Source: DATKPE01 sp035524335 (lineage in GTDB: Bacteria > Bacteroidota > Ignavibacteria > UBA10030 > SZUA-254). Taken from it: a DNA stretch of 64,000 bases. The stretch is from positions 28,909 through 92,908 of the forward strand of contig DATKPE010000056.1 in the NCBI GenBank assembly GCA_035524335.1, given 5' to 3'. Of this stretch, positions 27,698 through 35,671 are shown one piece after another; position 1 is the first letter of the stretch, and the number at the start of each line of letters is the position of its first letter. The notes beneath the pieces are model-generated. The model had not been told where the DNA came from, searched no databases, and saw nothing but the letters and a program-made list of their open reading frames with translations. A program made the position numbers and the translations under genes.

Positions 27698-28036
27698 TCA
27701 ACCGTCGACTTTACAGCAGGCGTCCAGTTTTTCGAATGCGTTGGGATCGCGTTTTTTGTCGTTGGCATTGTACCCCGCTCCCGTGATCGCCTCCTCCACG
27801 GCGGACACGGTGGTTTTGGCGGGGAGATATTTCACCTCGACGGTTTTGGTCTTCAGATCACCCTTCACCGATTCGATCCCATCCAGTTTTGCCACAGCCG
27901 TTTCGATCGTTTTTACACAACTGCCGCAGACTATGGTGGGAGTCTTGACCACGGTTACGGCGACATCCCCCTGCGGTTTGCCGCAGAAGAGACCACAGAG
28001 CGCCAGGATGGCGGGGAGGAGCCAGGTTTTCTTCAT
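27698..28036 (-). CDS. Exported HMA-domain metal-binding protein (MerP-like)
   Basis: 112 residues from ATG 28036, which has AAAGGAAA upstream; a TTG start at 28057 would add 7. A signal peptide (MKKTWLLPAILALCGLFCG) precedes a heavy-metal-associated domain with the CxxC metal site CGSC at residues 37-40 (TPTIVCGSCVKTIETAVAKLDG, then GIESVKGDLKTKTVEVKY). A C-terminal CC pair in LDACCKV adds two thiols. It probably carries Cu(I) or a similar soft metal in the periplasm. It is 17 nt downstream of the zinc-ribbon/DUF2318 gene on the same strand. Confidence 0.82.
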   Translation of the reverse strand: MKKTWLLPAILALCGLFCGKPQGDVAVTVVKTPTIVCGSCVKTIETAVAKLDGIESVKGDLKTKTVEVKYLPAKTTVSAVEEAITGAGYNANDKKRDPNAFEKLDACCKVDG

Positions 28037-28053
28037 GAAGTTTCCTTTCGTTG

Positions 28054-28734
28054 TCAAATACGCATCTTCCAGTTTTTCAGTACCGTTTCATCAATCTCGA
28101 CCTGCCCGTCGACGAGGCGGCTTGGGATCGGATCGGGGGGATATTTCTGGCATGTTCCGTCGACCCCTTCGAGATTATTCAGCTTCCAGCGTGTGCCGCA
28201 CCGTCCGCAGACCATCTCCGTACCCTCGATCCTGAATTCGCTCGAATTGCACGGCTCACACATCCGGATTGCGGTCACCAGCTTTCCTTCCGCAGAAATA
28301 AACGCGAGGACGGGGATTTTGGATTTCTCTCCTTCATAATCGAAGCAGATGATCTTTTTTTCCAGCAGGACCGAGAGGGGGAAGGAGATGATACCGGCGC
28401 GGACCTGGGGGGTGATGAACTGCTGTTGAAGAGTTTTTCCCATGTACATCGTCGCCATTGCAACCGAGGGCTGGCCCGCGATGACGGGATTGCTCCCGCC
28501 CGGGAGATTCTCCTTGAAATAATAAAGAAATACGCCTGTGATCAGGGCAAGAATCGCGATATACGCCAGGCGTACCGGTCTGGGCATCGGTTTCCTGGCC
28601 TGACGGGCGGCGGACGGCAGGTCGATCCTGCCGGCCGGGGATAAGGGCGCCGCATCGAGCGGTTTACCGCACGAAGGGCAATTTAGCCCGTCGTCACCGG
28701 CAGGTGCGCCGCATGATGGGCAGACTGTGCGCAT
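28054..28734 (-). CDS. Zinc-ribbon membrane protein with DUF2318-like domain
   Basis: 226 residues. Residues 1-25 carry a double Cys ribbon (CPSCG and CPSCG, residues 5-9 and 19-23). A single membrane helix (LAYIAILALITGVFLYYF, residues 55-72) follows. The C-terminal domain has IRMCEPCNSSEF, MVCGRCGTRWKL and DGTCQKYPPDPIP, i.e. C-x2-C, C-x2-C and one more Cys, the pattern of DUF2318 (proposed iron-sulfur or metal-binding membrane protein). Function is unproven; the adjacent HMA gene suggests metal or heme handling. A terminator of the next minus-strand gene lies just upstream, so it needs its own promoter, which I did not find. Confidence 0.65.
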   Translation of the reverse strand: MRTVCPSCGAPAGDDGLNCPSCGKPLDAAPLSPAGRIDLPSAARQARKPMPRPVRLAYIAILALITGVFLYYFKENLPGGSNPVIAGQPSVAMATMYMGKTLQQQFITPQVRAGIISFPLSVLLEKKIICFDYEGEKSKIPVLAFISAEGKLVTAIRMCEPCNSSEFRIEGTEMVCGRCGTRWKLNNLEGVDGTCQKYPPDPIPSRLVDGQVEIDETVLKNWKMRI

Positions 28735-28769
28735 ACGGGGATACTGTTTCCGACATTACGCCGCGTGAA

Positions 28770-28798
28770 TAAAAAAGCCGTTCCGGGCGGAACGGCTT
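28770..28798 (-). terminator. Minus-strand terminator after Cys/Met-rich gene
   Basis: An 11-bp perfect stem (28775-28785 with 28788-28798, core AAGCCGTTCCG) has a 2-nt loop and is followed on the minus strand by T6. It ends the transcript of the gene at 28818-29168. Confidence 0.8.
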
Positions 28799-28817
28799 GT
28801 CACACGATGCCGACGTG

Positions 28818-29168
28818 TCAGTTGGTGCCTTTGGCGTCGGTTGTTTTCTGCACGGATGTTTTCTTGGCAGAGGTCTTGCTTGCGCTCATCGGACATTTCG
28901 AGCCGTCCTTGCATGCCGCTTTTGCCGATGCGGTTTTCATCATCGGGCACGTTGCGGATTTGCCGCTCTTGTCCGAGACTTTCATGGCACTCTGCATGGG
29001 ACAGGTTTTGCCGTCACAGGCCTTGCCATCTTTCATGGATGCGGACTGTCCCTGTGTGCAGCAGGTTTTCGCCGCTGCGGCTTTTTCCTTGTCGGATGCC
29101 TTCGCCGACGGAGCGGCGAGAATAAGGGCGAGAAGAAGAACGGAGACAACCAGAAGAGTGCGCTTCAT
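28818..29168 (-). CDS. Exported Cys/Met-rich protein with CPM motifs
   Basis: 116 residues from ATG 29168, with AAAGGAT 7 nt upstream. A signal peptide (MKRTLLVVSVLLLALILAAPSAKA) is followed by a Lys/Ser/Ala-rich, apparently unfolded mature part that holds three CPM motifs (residues 56-58, 74-76, 92-94), a CC pair (36-37) and paired C-x4/5-C spacings (CDGKTCPM, CKDGSKCPM). Family not recognised. Cys/Met clustering suggests binding of copper or another soft metal in the periplasm, consistent with the efflux operon that lies 100 nt upstream. Confidence 0.65.
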   Translation of the reverse strand: MKRTLLVVSVLLLALILAAPSAKASDKEKAAAAKTCCTQGQSASMKDGKACDGKTCPMQSAMKVSDKSGKSATCPMMKTASAKAACKDGSKCPMSASKTSAKKTSVQKTTDAKGTN

Positions 29169-29269
29169 ATCGGATCCTTTTATGATATATGAACGTGAAT
29201 TGAGCTGTTGAGTACAAGAAACTGAATTTGTCTGTGAAATGCAACTTTTCATGTTCGCCGCAAGTCCTG

Positions 29270-32200
29270 TTAATGTCTGATGTTAGAAGTTGTGAGAATT
29301 CCCTTCCTCAGCGCGGATTCCTTCATCAGTGAGAAGATCACCGGCGTGATGAACAGGACGTGCAGTGCCGAAGTCACGATGCCGCCGATCATCGGGGCGG
29401 CGATCGGCCGCATCAGATCGGAGCCGGTTCCCGTGCTCCACATAATCGGCAGAAGTCCGATCAGATTCGTCGCGACCGTCATCATTTTCGGCCGGAGCCG
29501 CAGAACCGCTCCCTCCACAGTCGCTTCCAGGATCACTGCATGCGTCACTGTCCCCGATGCGAGATGCCGGTCCAGCGCTTCATGGAGATAGATCACCATG
29601 ACAACCCCGGTTTCCACGGCAACGCCGTACAGGGCAATAAATCCTACCCAGACAGCGACGCTCAGATTGTAGCCGAGCGCTGAGATCAGAAAAACGCCGC
29701 CGACGAGCGCGAAGGGAACGGAGAGCATCACCATCGTCGCTTCCAGCCATGAGCGGAATGTAAAAAAGAGGAGGAGCAGTATGATAACCAGGACCGCCGG
29801 GACGACGAGCCGGAGTCGTGTTTTCGCCCGCTCGGCGTTTTCGAACTGGCCGCTCCAGGAGAAGAAATATCCCGGCGGAAGTTTCAGTTTACCTTCAAGA
29901 AGCTTTTTTGCCTCACCGATGAATCCTCCGGGATCCCTTCCCCGGACGTTGAGAACCACCACCGTGCGCAGGAGTCCGTTTTCACTTCCGATCATGGCGG
30001 GACCGGGCGATTCCCTGATGTCAGCCAGGACCGAGAGAGGCACATACGCCCTGTGCGGAGGTCCCGGTGGGGAGGGAGATTCAGCTCCGGCCGTCATATT
30101 CATGCCGCCGCTTCCGGCTCCCGCCGGGGAAACGGCGGAGGAGCCCGCGCGGAAAACCGGCACCAGGAGCCGGCCGAGCTGTGCCGGTCCGGTGTCGCCG
30201 CTCCGGGAAAACCGGACGCGGATCGGAAAGCGCTCCCTGCCGAGAACGGCGGTGGAGATGTTTTCGCCACCCACGGCGGTTTCCAGAAAGCCGAGGACAT
30301 CGGCGGGCGTCAGCCCATAGCGTCCAAGCACTTCGGGCCTGGCGGAAACGTCAAGAAATCTTCCGCCGCCCGAGCGATCGGCATAGACGTCTGACGCTCC
30401 TGGGATGGTTTTCAGATACCGTTCAGCCTCGAAGGCAATCGTATCGAGGGTATCGAGATTCCGGCCGAATATTTTGACGCCCAGATCGGTCCGGATCCCA
30501 GTCGTCAGCATATTGATCCGGTTGATGATCGGCTGTGTCCATCCGTTCCGGACGCCCGGAATCTGAAGCTGTTTGTCAAGTGCGGCAATGATGTCGTCGC
30601 GTGTCACGCCGGGCCGCCATTCCGATTTCGGTTTCAGCAGGATGATCGTTTCGATCATGCTGAGGGGCGCGGGGTCGGTTGCGGTCTCGGCTCTTCCGAC
30701 TTTCCCCAGAACCTCCCGCACCTCCGGACAGCCCGCAATGATTTTATCCTGCACGCTCATGATGCGCTTCGCTTCGCCAATACCGACGTCCGGAAGCGTG
30801 ACTGGCATGAAGAGCAGGCTCCCCTCGTCGAGAGGGGGCATGAATTCGGAGCCGAGGCGGAGGAGGACGGGAATGCTGGCGAGGAAGATGCAGCCTCCAA
30901 GAGCCAGCACCGCGATTCTGTGTCTCAGCGCGGCACGGAGCATCGGTTCATACAGTTTCATCAGAAACCGGGAGACGGGATTCACCGATTCGGGTCGGAG
31001 TCTCCCGCGCATGAAGAACGTCATCAGCATTGGCACCAGGGTGATCGAAATGATCGCCGAGGCCGCAAGCGAAAACGTCTTTGTCCATGCCAGGGGATGG
31101 AAGAGTTTTCCCTCCTGACCTTCAAGCAAAAATACAGGCAAAAACGACACCACGATGATGATGAGGGAGAAAAAGATCGCGCGCCCGACCTGTTGGGCGG
31201 AACGGATCGAAACCGCCTCATAGTCGACCGGTTCGCCGGCCGCCTGCAGACGGGCGATATTCCGGTGGGCGTTTTCCACCAGAACGATGGAGGAGTCGAC
31301 GAGAACACCGATCGCGATCGCAATTCCCCCCAGACTCATGATGTTGGAAGGGATACCGAACTGTTTCATGAGAATGAAGGCCAGAAGAACCGAGACCGGT
31401 AGTTCGAGGAGAATCCGCAGTGCGCTTCTGGCGTGCATGATGAAGAGCATCACCACCGCCGAAACGACCAGCGCCTCCTCCAGGAGCGCCCGCTCGAGCG
31501 TGTCGATCGACCTTCCGATCAGTTCTGACCGGTCGTATGCCGGTTTGATTTCGACGCCGTCCGGAAGACCCGGGGAGATTTCTGCGATCCGGTCCTTGAC
31601 CCGCCGGATCACATCGCTCGCATTTTCGCCGTACCGCATCACCACGATGCCTCCGACCGTCTCTCCCTCGCCGTTTTTTTCGAGAGCCCCGAGCCGGAGA
31701 TCGTTGCCGAGGCGCACCGTTCCGAGCTGGGCGACCGTCACCGGGGATCCGTCGGGATTCCTGCCGACGCCGATCCTTCCGATCGCCGCAGGATCCGTCA
31801 GATAACCGATCCCCCTCACATACGACTGTGCGCCGTTCGATTCCACCACACCGGCGCCGACATCGCGGTTGGAATTCCGTATTGCTTCCACGACGGTCCG
31901 GTAATCGACGCCGTACGTCTCGAGCTTCAGAGGGTCGAGATCGACCTGGAATTGCTTCACGTATCCGCCGATGCTCGCTACTTCCGCCACCCCCGGGACC
32001 GCATTCAACTGATACCGGACGTACCAGTCCTGCACCGCCCTCAATTCTCCCAGGTCGTAGCCTTTTCCCTCAATGGTATACCAGAAGATATGCCCGACTC
32101 CGGTTCCATCCGGACCGAGAACCGGTACGACGCCGGCAGGCATCTGTGCCGCGGCCGCATTCAGCCGCTCCATCACCCTGCTCCGCGCCCAATAAATATC

Positions 32201-32503
32201 CGCGTCGTCATCGAAGATAATGTAAATGAACGACATCCCGAACATCGACTGCGCGCGGACCGATCGGACCCGCGGGAGACCCTGGAGGTTCATCACGAGC
32301 GGATAGGTGACCTGATCCTCCACAACCCTGGGGGAACGGCCCATCCAGGCTGTCGAGACGATGACCTGGTTTTCCGACAGATCAGGAATTGCATCGACAG
32401 GAACCGTTCTTACCGACCAGATCCCCCAGGCGATGAGAATCGCGTACAGGATGCCGATCACCAGCTTATTCTTTGCCGAATATTCAATTATTTTTTCGAT
32501 CAT
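29270..32503 (-). CDS. cusA: Heavy-metal efflux RND permease, CusA/CzcA family
   Basis: 1077 residues, full length. The inner-membrane proton-driven pump of a tripartite efflux system, probably for Cu(I)/Ag(I). The opening MIEKIIEYSAKNKLVIGILYAILIAWG, VPVDAIPDLSENQVIV and GSEFMPPLDEG(S)-type segments are classic for HME-RND proteins. TM4 has GVLVDSSIVLVENAHRN with the conserved proton-relay Asp, and the C-terminal TMs contain VGFIALYGVAVETGVVM. The NPDG and repeated Met-containing loops fit CusA better than CzcA, but the metal cannot be fixed from sequence alone. It is the last gene of a four-gene minus-strand operon (lead protein, TolC-like, CusB-like, CusA). Confidence 0.9.
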   Translation of the reverse strand: MIEKIIEYSAKNKLVIGILYAILIAWGIWSVRTVPVDAIPDLSENQVIVSTAWMGRSPRVVEDQVTYPLVMNLQGLPRVRSVRAQSMFGMSFIYIIFDDDADIYWARSRVMERLNAAAAQMPAGVVPVLGPDGTGVGHIFWYTIEGKGYDLGELRAVQDWYVRYQLNAVPGVAEVASIGGYVKQFQVDLDPLKLETYGVDYRTVVEAIRNSNRDVGAGVVESNGAQSYVRGIGYLTDPAAIGRIGVGRNPDGSPVTVAQLGTVRLGNDLRLGALEKNGEGETVGGIVVMRYGENASDVIRRVKDRIAEISPGLPDGVEIKPAYDRSELIGRSIDTLERALLEEALVVSAVVMLFIMHARSALRILLELPVSVLLAFILMKQFGIPSNIMSLGGIAIAIGVLVDSSIVLVENAHRNIARLQAAGEPVDYEAVSIRSAQQVGRAIFFSLIIIVVSFLPVFLLEGQEGKLFHPLAWTKTFSLAASAIISITLVPMLMTFFMRGRLRPESVNPVSRFLMKLYEPMLRAALRHRIAVLALGGCIFLASIPVLLRLGSEFMPPLDEGSLLFMPVTLPDVGIGEAKRIMSVQDKIIAGCPEVREVLGKVGRAETATDPAPLSMIETIILLKPKSEWRPGVTRDDIIAALDKQLQIPGVRNGWTQPIINRINMLTTGIRTDLGVKIFGRNLDTLDTIAFEAERYLKTIPGASDVYADRSGGGRFLDVSARPEVLGRYGLTPADVLGFLETAVGGENISTAVLGRERFPIRVRFSRSGDTGPAQLGRLLVPVFRAGSSAVSPAGAGSGGMNMTAGAESPSPPGPPHRAYVPLSVLADIRESPGPAMIGSENGLLRTVVVLNVRGRDPGGFIGEAKKLLEGKLKLPPGYFFSWSGQFENAERAKTRLRLVVPAVLVIILLLLFFTFRSWLEATMVMLSVPFALVGGVFLISALGYNLSVAVWVGFIALYGVAVETGVVMVIYLHEALDRHLASGTVTHAVILEATVEGAVLRLRPKMMTVATNLIGLLPIMWSTGTGSDLMRPIAAPMIGGIVTSALHVLFITPVIFSLMKESALRKGILTTSNIRH

Positions 32504-32539
32504 ACGTCTCCTGTGCCGGTTGTCTCCGGAAGTTCCGGA

Positions 32540-33802
32540 TCAGTGTCCGGCGGAAAGGGTGTCGGAAAACCGAAGACGGCTCTCGGAATCGAGCAGATAG
32601 CCGCCGCTGACAACGACCCGCTCTCCCTCCGCCACACCGCCGATAATCTGGACGGATTTCCCGTCGGAAGCGCCAATGCTGACCGTGCGCGGAACATATT
32701 CGTTTCGTCCGCCTTCAATCCAGACGCAGGACGATCCGTCCCGCGTCACGACCGCAGTCACAGGCACCACAACGGCGGGAGGGAGCTGAACAGAGAGCGC
32801 AACCTCGGCGAATTCTCCCACCCTGAACAGACCCTTGCCGTTTGGTACCGTCGCCCGGCAGAGAAGCGTCCGCGAATCAGCGTCGATCTGGCGGCTGATA
32901 AAATCGATCGATCCCCGCAGGGGACGTGAGGCGTTCCCCTCGACACGCGCGTCGACTTTCTGGCCTGTACGGACAAACGGTGCATCCTCCTCCGGAACGC
33001 GTATGTCGAGCCAGAGCGGATCTGTTCCGGCGAGATCGAAGAGCAGATCACCCGCCGCAACATACTGCTGTTGACGCACATTCATGGATAACATTGTTCC
33101 TCCGAACTCCGACCGCACGGTGATGACCGACCGCGCCGAATCGGCGATGAATTCGGAGATCTGTTCCTCGTTCAGCCCGAGGAACAGCAGTTTGCGTTTT
33201 GCCTCGGCGGCGATCGCCGCCGAAGGAGCGCTGATGATATCCGGCGCATCCGCGTTCCGGAGCGACGCCGCTGTCGCTGTCCGATACTCCTCCAGCGCCG
33301 TCAGAAGGTCCGGACTGAAGACGGAGTAAAGCCGGTCGCCCGGTTTCACGTGTGCTCCGGCGGAGGTAACGAAAAGGGATTCGATCCGTCCCGCAAACCG
33401 CGCTGTCACCCCGTGGTGGAGCGCTTCCTGATACGAAAGCGTTCCCGGGAGCGTCAGCGTCCGGACCAGCGCCCTGCGTTGCGCTGGCGAAGTTCCGACT
33501 CCGGCCAGCACTCTCTGTGCGTCGTCCAGCCTGAGTACGCCAGCAGGAACGGGGCTTCCGGCAGTTTGCCTGTTCAGGAACTTTTTCACGAGCGTCATGC
33601 CGCAGACGGGACATGCGCCCGGAGCCGCCTCATGGACAGATGGGTGCATCGGGCAGGTGTAGTAAAAATCATGTCCCGCCGTCGTGTCGGCTCCCGCGTC
33701 ACCGGATATCCTGTTTCCGGTGTGGGCGGGGAGCGCAAGCATCAGAGTTCCGAGCATGATTGCCAGGAGAAGCTCGCGGACGAAATATGCGGATGTATTC
33801 AT
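32540..33802 (-). CDS. cusB: Periplasmic adaptor (CusB-like) with metal-binding domain
   Basis: 420 residues from ATG 33802 (GGAG 6 nt upstream; a TTG four codons earlier is also open). It couples CusA to the outer-membrane channel. After a membrane/signal segment (residues about 8-28), a heavy-metal-binding domain reads YTCPMHPSVHEAAPGACPVCGM, with Cys/His/Met ligands near residues 50-69. This is followed by the usual RND adaptor parts: a hairpin, a lipoyl half (RFAGRIESLFVTSAGAHVKPGDRLYSVFSPDL) and beta-barrel (EFAEVALSVQLPPAVVVPVTAVV). The operon position between TolC-like and CusA genes fits. Confidence 0.88.
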   Translation of the reverse strand: MNTSAYFVRELLLAIMLGTLMLALPAHTGNRISGDAGADTTAGHDFYYTCPMHPSVHEAAPGACPVCGMTLVKKFLNRQTAGSPVPAGVLRLDDAQRVLAGVGTSPAQRRALVRTLTLPGTLSYQEALHHGVTARFAGRIESLFVTSAGAHVKPGDRLYSVFSPDLLTALEEYRTATAASLRNADAPDIISAPSAAIAAEAKRKLLFLGLNEEQISEFIADSARSVITVRSEFGGTMLSMNVRQQQYVAAGDLLFDLAGTDPLWLDIRVPEEDAPFVRTGQKVDARVEGNASRPLRGSIDFISRQIDADSRTLLCRATVPNGKGLFRVGEFAEVALSVQLPPAVVVPVTAVVTRDGSSCVWIEGGRNEYVPRTVSIGASDGKSVQIIGGVAEGERVVVSGGYLLDSESRLRFSDTLSAGH

Positions 33803-33817
33803 AGGGGTCTCCAAATC

Positions 33818-35083
33818 TCAGCGTTCCGTGAAGAAAAACTGCGTTCCCACCTCATGTTCAAGGTCGGCCACCGCCTCCTCGTACGAAAGACGCGCGGCGT
33901 AATAGCCGCGTACCTGTTCGAGGTACATCTGTTCAGCCTCCACCACCATCCGGAAATCGGTCACTCCCGTGCGGTATCCCGCAAGGCTGATATCCAGGAG
34001 TTGACGGGACTGCGGCATGAGAGCCGACCGGAACTGTTCCATCCGTTTTTTTGCCGCGGCGGCCTGATAGGAGAAATCATGGATCGCGCTTTCGATCATC
34101 AGCAATGATGCGCTGTACTGCGATTCGGCGCCCCGGACGAGGGCATCGGCCTCGTTTCGTTTGGCGGCGATGCCTGCGATGCTCCAGGGAGCGAACGGAA
34201 GGGTGATGCCGACAGCGACCGACCAGCCGCCGAAATCGTCCGCAGGTGCTGTGACGCGCTGGAGCGCGAGGGTCAAGTCCGGAAAGTATTCGAGCGACGC
34301 CCGGTGCGCCACCGCCTTCTGCTGAAGAATGTTGAGCGAGTCGTGCAGAAGCATCGACCGGTATTCCCGGGCTTCCGTCAGGAGGGTGTCGATCGGAGGA
34401 ATCACGGTCAGGCCTTCGTTCACAACAGCGGTTTCGACCCGTATGCCGCGGGCAGCCCCGGCGAGCATCGCCTGAAGACTCTGTTCACGCTGGCGGAGCA
34501 TGAGGGAATCATTCACCGCCTCTGACCGCCGGAGACTGACTTTCAGCACCTCATCCTGCCCGGTCTTTCCCGTACTGTAGCGGACAGAGGCGATTGCGCC
34601 GATCTCGCCGAGCAGCTTCAGTTCTTCGGCCTGCAGAACCTCTTCCTGCTGAACGAACCAGAGCTCCGCATATTGTTTCTTGAGACGGGCGATCAGGTCG
34701 CCGACGTATTCGGCTTCATCATGCCCGGCGTGAAGGGTGAACATGTCCGCGATCTCCCGTTCGGCGCTCAATTTCGCCGGGTAGGGGATCACCTGCATCA
34801 ATTCGATCCTCTGAAACATCGCCCTGCCGGGATCGAATCCGGGCATGTTCTCCTCCATGAGCTTCAGATCGGGGGGCGGAAGAATTCCCGCCTGAGAGGC
34901 ATGGGCCACACTGCTCTCAACCCGCGCAATATCGGTTTCGAGTTCCGGGCTGTTCAGAAGGACGGCGTCGATGAGCGCTTTGACACTCCGTATTTCAGGA
35001 CCCGGCAGGACCAGGGAATCGGTCTGGGCCCGGGCATGAATGACCGTCCCGCACAGAATGACGGACAACAGGAATCGTTTCAT
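33818..35083 (-). CDS. TolC-family outer-membrane efflux channel
   Basis: 421 residues. The signal peptide is MKRFLLSVILCGTVIHARA; no lipobox is seen, unlike E. coli CusC. Two repeats of long helices (ALIDAVLLNSPELETDIARVESSVAHA and the later LMIESAIHDFSYQAAAAKKRMEQF) with intervening strands are the outer-membrane factor pattern, and the C-terminal QVRGYYAARLSYEEAVADLEHEVG segment is typical. It starts 100 nt after the first gene of the operon and its stop is 15 nt from the CusB-like start codon. It probably forms the exit duct for the metal pump. Confidence 0.87.
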   Translation of the reverse strand: MKRFLLSVILCGTVIHARAQTDSLVLPGPEIRSVKALIDAVLLNSPELETDIARVESSVAHASQAGILPPPDLKLMEENMPGFDPGRAMFQRIELMQVIPYPAKLSAEREIADMFTLHAGHDEAEYVGDLIARLKKQYAELWFVQQEEVLQAEELKLLGEIGAIASVRYSTGKTGQDEVLKVSLRRSEAVNDSLMLRQREQSLQAMLAGAARGIRVETAVVNEGLTVIPPIDTLLTEAREYRSMLLHDSLNILQQKAVAHRASLEYFPDLTLALQRVTAPADDFGGWSVAVGITLPFAPWSIAGIAAKRNEADALVRGAESQYSASLLMIESAIHDFSYQAAAAKKRMEQFRSALMPQSRQLLDISLAGYRTGVTDFRMVVEAEQMYLEQVRGYYAARLSYEEAVADLEHEVGTQFFFTER

Positions 35084-35182
35084 AATCCCTCGTAACGCGT
35101 GACCGGCAGTGGATCACCGGCCGGGTGAATGATCACAGGTGAATTTCACGGCGTCGGAGACGCCGGAGAGGGATGGAAACGC

Positions 35183-35602
35183 CTAAATCAGAAGAGACGA
35201 AAAGCTGACGCGGAGATCGCGAGCGGGGATGGGAGGGGATGTCGTCCGGTACATGAAAGAAAACGCGGGGTGTTCGGCCGGCCGCGACTGCGCCGTGAGG
35301 ATTCCATCGTGAATGTGATATGACGGAGGAGCAGTCCGGGTGAACGCGTGTTCGGTCACGGAAAGATAATCCGCGGTGCTCCGGGACGCCGCAATGGATG
35401 TCCGACAGCATGCCGTGCCGGTGGGTCGGCTGATGCCTGCCGGCAGGGCTTTTCCGCAGGCTGAACAGCAGGCGGCGCCGCGATTGCCGTCCTTCATCAT
35501 CGAACATGCGGACACCATGATCGGAATGCCGACCGTGAAGATCGTAAAGACGACTGCAAAAAACATCTGCAGAAGACGGAATGTCCGCGTGCGGGTCTTC
35601 AT
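35183..35602 (-). CDS. Cys-rich exported protein at head of the metal operon
   Basis: 139 residues. Family not recognised. The N-terminal 33 residues form an Arg-rich start (MKTRTRTFRLLQ) and hydrophobic helix (MFFAVVFTIFTVGIPIMVSAC), which is either a signal or an anchor. A compact Cys cluster follows: Cys 33, then CCSACGK (about 45-51) and CC in GTACC (about 64-65). The rest is Ser/Arg/Pro-rich. As the first gene of the cusBCA-like operon and with thiols in its sequence, it may sense or buffer a soft metal. Its -7 promoter element lies about 5 nt before the ATG, so the message may be leaderless; M13 (35566) is an alternative start. Confidence 0.5.
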   Translation of the reverse strand: MKTRTRTFRLLQMFFAVVFTIFTVGIPIMVSACSMMKDGNRGAACCSACGKALPAGISRPTGTACCRTSIAASRSTADYLSVTEHAFTRTAPPSYHIHDGILTAQSRPAEHPAFSFMYRTTSPPIPARDLRVSFSSLLI

Positions 35603-35606
35603 GTCA

Positions 35607-35638
35607 CTAATCTATGAAATGACAGGATGACTTCCAAA
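35607..35638 (-). promoter_or_regulatory. Promoter TTTG-N20-TAGATTAG for the metal-efflux operon
   Basis: On the minus strand, TTTG (35638-35635), 20 nt, TAGATTAG (35614-35607). The transcript would begin within a few nt of the ATG at 35602. Confidence 0.55.
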
Positions 35639-35652
35639 TTATCTGGTGAAAG

Positions 35653-35668
35653 TGTGTTTTTTAACACA
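35653..35668 (-). promoter_or_regulatory. Perfect 16-nt dyad, Crp/Fnr-like, upstream of metal operon
   Basis: TGTGT-N6-ACACA, a perfect 6-bp inverted repeat when read as TGTGTT/AACACA. The 5-6-5 layout is that of Crp/Fnr-family sites. Its centre lies about 60 nt upstream of the inferred start of the cus-like operon, an activator-type distance. No regulator gene is adjacent. Confidence 0.45.
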
Positions 35669-35671
35669 TTA

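Noticed and set aside
35149..35165. Hairpin CGGCGTC-GGA-GACGCCG between the first two genes of the metal operon
   Set aside because: A strong stem, but no T run on either strand and no sign of a terminator; I could not assign a role.
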